Shown here: positions 56,913 to 64,000 of the stretch, one piece after another
How positions within the stretch are numbered: position 1 is the first letter of the stretch
Layout: every line of letters begins with the position of its first letter
Source: Otatea glauca
Taxonomy: Eukaryota > Streptophyta > Magnoliopsida > Poales > Poaceae
DNA length: 64,000 nt
Assembly (NCBI GenBank): GCA_036346275.1
Contig: JAYEVK010000273.1
Span: 1-64,000, forward strand
Direction of reading: 5' to 3'
The notes under the pieces: model-generated
Database searches by the model: none
Seen by the model: the letters and a program-made list of their open reading frames with translations, nothing else
Told to the model about the DNA's origin: nothing
Translations under genes and position numbers: made by a program

Positions 56913-57346
56913 GCTTCTTCAGAGGTGAAGGAAGATCTTGCTAAAATTTGCCAAAGAATGATTGGTTACGTCTTGGCTGCACATCTGCGGTGCGACTTTT
57001 GGAGCATTTCTCACCGTAGGCCGGCGGATAGATCACTAGCTGATCAGTAAAGTAGCACTAAGGACTTTACGATTGATTCTTCATGAATCGCTGTAATCCG
57101 TCATCATTTGATTGATTGTCGGGCGCCACACGTCCCTGGAATTAACGGAGGAATCTTTTTCACGGCCCCATGTACAGCTGCTTGCATGAGGAAGAAACTG
57201 CAGCATGTTCCAGATTTCCAGTTACCTAACACTGCATGGAGACGAATCGCCCAACTTCACAAGATCTATAGCTAGGTGATGATTACTCTAACCACCAGGT
57301 CCTTGTCACCCATATGGACCTAAAAATGTATATAAAAAAAAACTAA
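56913..57346. other. unassigned spacer
   Basis: Mixed composition. I find no ORF, terminal repeat or partner. Confidence 0.4.
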
Positions 57347-57913
57347 CTAGGCAGCGGCGCAGCGCAAGATCGATGTAGCCATAACCATAACTAGAAACTT
57401 ATAAGCGGCGTGCCACACCGCGGGCGTCGCTCTCCATACGAACAAATCGAGAAAACGTACGATCGACGCTCCACACACGAGTAAATCGAGAAAACACGCG
57501 AAAAGGACATAAAAAGGATTTTGTGTTTTCCGCAAAAGGGTTTAAACGTAATGCTAGAAAAACACAACAAGGACCTAAATGCGATGTATATTTTTTCCAA
57601 ATAAAAGGGACTTGAACGGTTTTTTTTTTCCGAAAAGGACCTAATCATAATTCTGTTTTTGGTAAAAGGACCCGAGCGCAAGTCTTAAAAATGCATAAAG
57701 GACCTAGATGTAAAATATATTCTTTTTTCGAAAAAAAGACTTAACCGTTTTTTTCCCGAAAAAAGAGTCTATATGTAAAAAAAATTCAAAAAAGGACCTG
57801 GATGTAATTTTTTCTTCCGGCTCGGCTCGAGCCGCGAGCCGAGCCGGCTCACCCAACGGCTCAAAACAAGGAGAGGCAAGGAATCTTTCCCAGATTAGTA
57901 GAGGGTATGATAT
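57347..57913 (-). mobile_element. non-autonomous Helitron H5
   Basis: The minus-strand 3' end is CTTGCGCTGCGCCGCTGC followed by CTAG and T. The 5' side reads TATCATACCCTCTACTAATC. The body is a series of GGACCTAAATGTAA-like units separated by T or A runs, in the style of H3. A palindrome around 57822-57853 is made of GGCTCGGCTCGAGCC words. Confidence 0.6.
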
Positions 57914-58079
57914 CGCTAGCTAGCTCTCCTTGTTCTGAATCGAAGGGGATGCACCAATTGCGGCATGCTTACGCACGGTCTTATAGCATAAATCCATGTA
58001 TACAGTAACAGTACACGTATCTATAAATACTTTCTGACTGCATAGATTTCTAGCTCTAGCTAATAATATAATATATATA

Positions 58080-59035
58080 TATACTCCGTATATTACAGCC
58101 TGCGAGTTTTCCGGCTCCTCAGCGCCTCCACGTCGCGCTCGCGCCCTCGTGGCCGTGCCCCCAGCCGCCACATCACGTGCGTGAGCAGTTCTGTGGTCTC
58201 CTGTGCGTACGGCTCGCAAGCGTTGAGCCACGTTGCCAGCGTTGTTAGCCCTCGTATACGGTTCATATATTTTTTATCGCCGTTAATCGACAGCAACGCC
58301 ACGCGGCGCAGTGGTAACGGCTCTCACGCTTGTGCTGTCGGTCGCGAGTTCGAGCCTCACTCGGGCGTTGTCGCGAGAGATTTTTACCCGCGCGACACGT
58401 GTCGCCGACGCGTGTCCCGCTGGCCGTGCGTGTTTTTTTGCAAGGAAGGTCCGGAAAAATATGAAATTACAGAATGGTCCTTTCTTTACGTATAGGCCCT
58501 CGAAACTTCTGGATTTCTCTCAAAAGGGTCCTCAGAATTTCCTAGAATAACATACTAGCATGTTTATTGTATGGAAAATACGTCAGAGCTTTCCAGAATT
58601 TATTTTAATGCGTTCTTTTTTATACAAGCTTGTCCGAAACTTTAGAAAGTTATAAATTTGTCTTTGCGCTTTTAGGTCCTTTCTTTACGGAGAGGCCCTC
58701 GGAACTTCTGGATTTCTCTCAAAAAGGTCCTCAGAATTTCCTAGAATTACATACTGGCATGTTTATTGTATGGAAAATACGGCAGAGCTTTCCAGAATTT
58801 ATTTTAATGCGTTGTTTTTTATACAAGTTTGTCCGAAACTTTAGAAAGTTATAGATTTGTCTGTTTTCGCTTTTAGGCTCTAAAAAATCTCGCGGTTTTT
58901 ACCGAATTATTTTTATCGCATCATTTTGTACAGAAGCGCTCCAGTTTTTACGTGTACCCTTCAGATCTTCCAAATTTTATTTTTTGCAGCGAGCATTGCA
59001 GCGTGGCGCGACGTGCGCCGCGCCCACGTGCCTAG
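58080..59035 (+). mobile_element. non-autonomous Helitron H6 with tRNA-like segment
   Basis: The 5' side is TATACTCCGTATATTA. The 3' side is GACGTGCGCCGCGCCCACGT, then GCCTAG (CTAG at 59032-59035) and T. Order of parts equals H4: GC-rich block, tRNA-like segment, then tandem units. Two units of about 199 bp start GGTCCTTTCTTTACG at 58476 and 58675. No protein is encoded. Confidence 0.7.
58294..58374 (+). ncRNA. tRNA-like segment with acceptor-like stem (relic)
   Basis: GCAACGCC at its 5' side can pair with GGCGTTGT at its 3' side to form an eight-pair acceptor-like stem. GGCGCAGTGGTAACGG (58305-58320) fits an A box and GAGTTCGAGCC (58346-58356) a B box, with a T-arm of four of five pairs. 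It resembles elongator tRNA-Met words (GGCGCAGT, GAGTTCGAGCC), which is an inference. The anticodon arm is not canonical and no aligned anticodon can be named. Confidence 0.6.
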
Positions 59036-59628
59036 TATCTCTTACGCCGCGAAGATTTGCCGAGCAACCAAGCTGCCACGTCATCAATTTTTCGAAAAAG
59101 TCCCCCGCAAAATCGGAAATCGCGAATAGGTCCTTTAACCGGTTATTTTGCAAAAAAGACCCTGTAATTCTGCAAATTCAACTCGGTCGTCGGTTCTTTA
59201 AACCCGAAAAATTTTAAATTACATTTAGGTCCGGTTGTTTTGCGAAAAAATCCCGTGGTTCCACAAAATCGCGATAGGTCATTCTATCGGTTATTTTGCA
59301 AAAAAGACCCCGTAGTTTCGCAAATTCAACTTGGGTGCCGCCGGTTCTTTAAACCTGAAAGATTTAGAATTACGTTTAGGTCTGGTTATTTTGCGAAAAA
59401 ATCCCGTGGTTCTGCAAAATCGACACGGACGCCGGTTCTTTAAACCCGAAAGATTTAAAATTGCGTTATTTTGCAAAACAAAAATCGTGGTTCCGCAGAT
59501 TTTACATGGGCGCCAGTTCTTTAATCCCAAAATATTTAAAATTATATTTAAATCCTTCTATCGTTTTTACAATAAAAAAATCCGAATTGAGATTTGCGCG
59601 GCGCGGCGTAGCGCGCAATGCTATCTAG
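59036..59628 (+). mobile_element. non-autonomous Helitron H7
   Basis: It begins TATCTCTTACGCCGCG directly after the CTAG of H6 and ends GCGCGGCGTAGCGCGC, then AATGCTAT, CTAG (59625-59628) and T. GCGC-loop-GCGC forms the expected terminal hairpin. The body repeats GGTTCTTTAAACCCGAAAGA and GGTTATTTTGC units of about 90 bp, the reverse complement of those in H1, so H1 and H7 are one family. Confidence 0.7.
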
Positions 59629-59774
59629 TAGTACATGTGAGATGCTGCATGGCTAACCACACACGTGTACACGTATATAAATGATGTATTTAAGTGCACG
59701 TACGGTATATCCCAACGCACCATCAACTTGATCGTGCACGTAGCTAGCGGCCATAAGCTAGCTAGCTAGCCATG

Positions 59775-59782
59775 CACAGAGA
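59775..59782. repeat. left target duplication of the short hAT
   Basis: CACAGAGA, repeated exactly at 60569-60576. Confidence 0.93.
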
Positions 59783-60568
59783 TAGAGGTGGGCATCGTGC
59801 GCGCGGGCGGCCCGCGACGGGTCCATCGTGCCGATGCTCGAACCGCGCGGCCGCGACGGCGTCGTGTCGTGCTCGCCGTCCGGCCCGGCTCGCCGGCGAG
59901 CCTGTGCACGCCCATTTGCGCTTCAGGCTCGCCGTGCGTGCGGCCTGAGTTCGACCCATTTGCACTATTTCAACGAGAGGAAAAGAGCCATAGATACATA
60001 TAATTAAGGCAGTGAATGCAAATATTATGAGAAAAAGAACTAAAATTTATTTATTATCGAACAATTACATAGAGCGAGAAGGATGTGCTATCCGACGAGA
60101 GAGGGAGAATAGGCGAGAAAGAGAGTGAGCGAGACAGACGAGAGAGATTGAGAGAGATCGTGAGAGAGAGAGTGAGAGAGATTGAGAGGGACGACCAGAG
60201 AGAGCGACTTCTGCACCGCCTCTCAATCTCTCTTAGCTCTCTCTCTCTCTGCTTTGTCCGTCTCTCGGTGTTGGCGATAGGGGTGACGCTCATGCTATCG
60301 GATGCATCCATGACGGTCATGCTCGTGAGTTAGTGACCTTCATGCTAAGCTTCTTCCTCATGCCCGGATCATTAGGCCCAAGATAGCCCATTCTATGTTG
60401 TCGCGGGCGCCCATCGTGCACGATTCTCGAGCCCGCGACGGTCCGTGCTCTGATGTCGTGCGGCCCGACCCGGCACGACCCACTTCGTGTCGGGTCGGGC
60501 TTCGTGCCGGGCCGTGACGTCGTGCCTCGGGTCGGCCCAAAAGAGCCCGGCCTGAGTGCCCACCTCTA
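59783..60568. mobile_element. non-autonomous hAT element (786 bp), relative of 8123-12168
   Basis: The 12-bp TIR TAGAGGTGGGCA is perfect at both ends, and an exact 8-bp duplication flanks it. Subterminal DNA resembles the 4-kb hAT: GACCCATTTGCACTATTTCAACGAGAG-like words have a counterpart at 8310-8335. GAGAAAAAGAACTAAAATTT has one near 8882-8900. The centre (60060-60260) is GA-rich then CT-rich. No transposase is present, so it depends on a partner in trans. Confidence 0.93.
60090..60260. repeat. GA-rich/CT-rich imperfect palindrome
   Basis: GAGAGAGATTGAGAGGGA at about 60172-60190 pairs with CTCTCAATCTCTCTT at about 60220-60235. It sits amid longer GAGA and CTCT runs. Confidence 0.7.
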
Positions 60569-60576
60569 CACAGAGA

Positions 60577-61578
60577 CAAGGTAAGAAGAGGATAGCGACG
60601 CATGGAGCCAGGGACGTTCGAGCAGCTGGCCCATATATGTAGTCGTCGTTTCCCCTGAATACTGATAAGGTGCAGTGGCTCCATGTTCGATCCATGGACT
60701 CGTGCAAGTCAAAACAAAAGGCGACCGTATCCACGTACTGTAGTATTACTACATATATAGTATTGCATTGAGCCATTGACCATGGAAATTAATGTATCAT
60801 CGCGCGCGGTTAGTTGGGCGTTTTGCATCAGCAAATCAGTAAAGCAAGCGTGTTTACCCAACCTGGAATTCTTAATCTTATCGACCCTAGTAGCTCGCGC
60901 TGTCCCACAACCTCCTGGCTGCCCACACGCCGCCGGCAAGCCAAACGCCGCTCGACACCTGCCGCGTCCATGCGCCCATCGTCCGGTCGTACTCGTAGAT
61001 TAGGCACCTGCCCGGCCGGCCGGAGAAGTCCAACGGCCAACCAACGCAAGTTTTGCGCGTTGCAACGAAGATTCTCTACCCATGCATCAGTAGCTGCCAG
61101 TAGTCACAACTCACAGCTCAAGTCAGTAGTCGGCGTGCATACGATCAGGCGGACACTGAAATGCAATCTTGTACTAAGCTTTCAGGTTTATACCGACCAT
61201 ACGTACGAGTCGAACCATCGAGTGCACAAAGCCGTGTTCCTGTTCGTGTGCTTGGACCATCGTCCCGTCGGCGGCGTATGTGTATGTTTAGGAAACAACC
61301 GTCACGTCAACGCGCAAGCAGGCGCACCGTCGTGAATGCAGGGGAGCGTGTACGTGTACCCACGTGCACGTCTCGCAGGTACGCGCTAATTCGGTGGCGC
61401 CTAGGACTATCAGATCGACAAACAGTTCTAAAGAAAGTGCTTTTTGTTGTAAATAATACGATAATAAGAGCAAGTATTTCATACTAATCCTAAATAATAA
61501 TTTTATGATAATTACACAATTCAAAGCTAGCAAAACCGACATAATCAAAAATATAAAGCAATCCATAATATTTTATGT
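60577..61578. other. unassigned region, no supported gene
   Basis: A 173-codon ORF at 60814-61335 has no recognisable domain and overlaps other frames. The region is moderately GC-rich and ends in AT-rich DNA before the CACTA tip. I make no gene call. Confidence 0.4.
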
Positions 61579-61810
61579 CACTACACCATGACACAATTTC
61601 ATCAACAGTCTATCTGTCGGTAAAAGTTGTTTCGACAGAAAACTACGGTCGGAATAAGTTCTATCGGGAAAACCTTTTACCGACAGATATATTTTTGCCG
61701 ATAGATGATCTGACCGTCATATAAGAGATTTACTGACAGATATACCTTTTCCAACAGATATGCCAACAGAAAGGAGAAATGCCGACAAATAGTCTTAGGG
61801 TAAACCACAT
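61579..61810 (+). mobile_element. end of a CACTA (En/Spm) transposon
   Basis: CACTACACC starts at 61579. It is followed by at least eight variants of a CTGTCGGTAAAA/TACCGACAGATAT word in both senses up to about 61800, the subterminal transposase-binding array of a CACTA element. The opposite end was not seen in the window. Confidence 0.75.
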
Positions 61811-63605
61811 TAGTGTGAAACATGCATTTTTAGACTGAAAAAATGATAAACATTATTGTACATAATATTATAGATCTAACTAATAATTAATTCATATTTA
61901 CACCACATCACATTAGAAAATGATTCAATTAATGCATCTATTCAACATGATTCAACTTCATTCAATTAGAACATACAAATTTGTCCATCAATTAATACAT
62001 CCATTCAACACAGTCCAAGTTCATTCAAATAGGATAATACAAATTTGTCCAAAAGCCAAGAGTTCCTACAGTTAACCATCAATCCTTTACAAAATACAAC
62101 CCTGCTGGATCTTCAAAGCTAGGGTCAATTGTCTTCCACCAACATGAGGTGTTAAGTATACAAAATGATCACTTAGTATATGTGCAACTAGTCGTTCTGA
62201 ACAAAAGCATCTGTATCGATTAGCATGATGGTAACACTAACTTCCTAGGTCCTTCCAATTCTGCCTGCAAAGAAAACACTTCCAAATTTAGTGCAAGCAC
62301 ATAAACTTCAAGAGTAAAGTACCAGCAATAGCGAGGCTTGTTTTCAAAGTTAAGAATAGATAGAATACACTGATAGTAAAAAAAAAGTCAAAAAAAATCT
62401 CGAGATGAAAACAATCAACAGAGAATGAATGTGATTAGCTGCATGAAAATAAAATTGGCATCTTAGTTGTCAATCAGTAATTGTTCATTTATGTAGGTCT
62501 GTCTATGTATGCATAGGAGTCCATTGATCATGACATTAAGGACTAAAAGAAAGGCAAACAAGACCAAAACACGTTGATTTCTCCCAAGCAATTCTTTTTT
62601 TAACCTGTGAGGTGTGCAGAGCAACGTGTATTTGAGATGCAAACTAATACTAGCTAGTTCAGATCACAGGCCACAACTAAGTCTAGTTCATCACATTCAC
62701 GCAGTTGAATATATAGCGACATTTTGAAGCCCTGGTACGTCGACACATCACAAAGATACATAGAGAGAATGTGCACATGTATATTGGACTTAAGAAAACA
62801 TTTTCTATTTTGATGCCATGCAAACAACGAACTCATTCATTACCTCTGCGTGACTGTTACTGTTATAGAACATGCCTAGATAGCTATTTTGATTTTCCTG
62901 CAGCACAAAAGAAAATTTAACTCCAGTAATCATTTTCTGCAATAATGAACCTGACATTTCATCATTGATGTTCTTGGATCCTAGCTGGCTGCTTTTGCTT
63001 ACTTCGTTGTGTTGCGGTTTCATAGCTTATTTGTTGGATAGGTGTGCTTGTTGAATTTTTTTATAAGAAATCAGTTCAAATGTTTTGGTTGAGCTTATTT
63101 ATAAACCTACTAATCATCTCAAAAATATATTGCTAAAAGTATCAAAGAATGCCTTCAATAGTTGAGGTTCACATGTTTACGTTCAGTACTATTTACATGA
63201 TACTACTAACTGATTTACCATGAGACAAAAATGCGCAATTGAAAGAAAGTATAAATATTGTCATTTTTTGTGCATTAATCTAGGTTTGAGTGGATCAAAG
63301 ACATGACTAGATGACATGGAACAAACATATCCATATATTTGCAAGTCAAGTGGGAAATGATGCAGTAAGCAGTATTAAGAACAGTAGTCTCATTCTCAGC
63401 TAGCTTACTCCAGCATAGTAAATGTAAAGTTTGGAGTAAAATACCCGCAATCTGGAATTGACATTGAATCATGTCTAATTAACATATTAATGAGTAATTG
63501 AATGATAGAGTGCTCTCAAGTGTCAGGATACTAAAGGTTAGACCTTTAGCCTCCTCACTACAAGGTGTAGGGCTGCTAGAGAATAATCTCTTACCTCTAC
63601 TACAT
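61811..63605 (-). other. CACTA interior or flank with possible minus-strand exons
   Basis: This is AT-rich. A minus-strand frame at 62805-63023 (KPQHNEVSKSSQLGSKNIND, then a QLGSKN-type run) and an AG-preceded exon-like stretch near 62190-62270 could be exons of a CACTA-carried gene. No domain can be named. A second CACTACAAGG occurs at 63558. Confidence 0.3.
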
Positions 63606-64000
63606 CACTACTATAGAGAAGGCTATCACAGACGGTTCAAAAATATTATCACAGGCGATTTTCTGAACCGTCTGTAAGCATGTGCCAATGATAATACGGC
63701 ACATCACGGACGGTTCCCGAACCGACTGTGAAAACACATATCACAGATGATTTTTATTTAGAACCGTCTGTGATATGTGTTGATCACAGACGGTTTGTAT
63801 CTATAACCGTCTGTGATATGTATTGATCATAGACGGCTTTTAAATAGAACCGTATGTGATATATTTTTTTCCTAACTCTCTTGGCAGAACTTCCATGATA
63901 AGTATCTGTTTTTCAAAATTTTCTTCTCCTTAGATATTTCTACAATGACATTTACAAGGTACAACCAGTTATAGATTTTGCAATTGAATATCAAAACATC
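63606..64000 (+). mobile_element. end of a second CACTA transposon, running off the window
   Basis: CACTACTATAGAGAAGG starts at 63606. Subterminal repeats of TCACAGACGGTT and GAACCGTCTGTGA follow in paired opposite senses (63626-63860), about eight copies. This array differs from that of the first CACTA end, so two families are present. Confidence 0.85.

Noticed and set aside
60814..61335. 173-codon plus-strand ORF as a gene
   Set aside because: No domain, low-complexity composition, strong overlap with other frames, and no promoter or splice support.

Overview
This window looks like plant nuclear DNA from a grass, probably Oryza or a close relative (inference). The support is Stowaway MITEs beginning CTCCCTCCGT, Tourist-like MITEs, Mutator-like elements (MULEs) carrying plant-mobile-domain genes, Helitrons ending in CTAG next to a T, CACTA ends, Ty1-copia and Ty3-gypsy LTR elements, and one GC-rich intron-bearing host gene. 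I see no bacterial operon, rRNA gene, CRISPR array or functional tRNA gene.

Layout. 1-4385: 5' part of a decayed Ty3-gypsy element on the minus strand. 4386-5190: truncated copy of an AT-rich repeat (family R1). 5268-7188: three minus-strand Helitrons lying head to tail. 7248-7476: a MITE. 8123-12168: a complete but mutated hAT transposon with perfect 8-bp target duplications. 12625-13400: a Helitron with a tRNA-like segment. 13706-14769: the only convincing host gene, a two-exon DUF4408/DUF761 protein on the minus strand. 15879-26132: a 10.25-kb MULE with roughly 300-bp inverted ends, a perfect 9-bp target duplication, and three co-oriented genes (mudrA-type transposase, plant-mobile-domain protein, Myb/SANT-like protein). 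26210-27113: three MITEs. 27655-30057: a second plant-mobile-domain gene. 32791-34655: an inverted partial copy of the MULE carrying the Myb/SANT gene and its promoter. 34957-38551: a second, different MULE with short tandem arrays inside its ends. 39146-40020: an 875-bp foldback repeat. 40944-47871: a complete, decayed Ty1-copia element. 48020-49449: a full R1 copy. 49868-50353: a hAT-type MITE made of TCGAGC-like repeats. 51384-52200: copia-leader-like sequence. 52430-56904: a second hAT element of the DUF659/BED type. 57347-59628: three more Helitrons. 59783-60568: a short relative of the first hAT. 61579 to the end: ends of two CACTA elements.

Functionally, almost everything is transposition machinery or its debris. 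The transposases carry frameshifts or stops, so most are probably dead. The most unusual signals are the three-gene MULE and its inverted partial copy, the abutting Helitrons with pol-III-like boxes, and the long foldback built partly from another repeat family.
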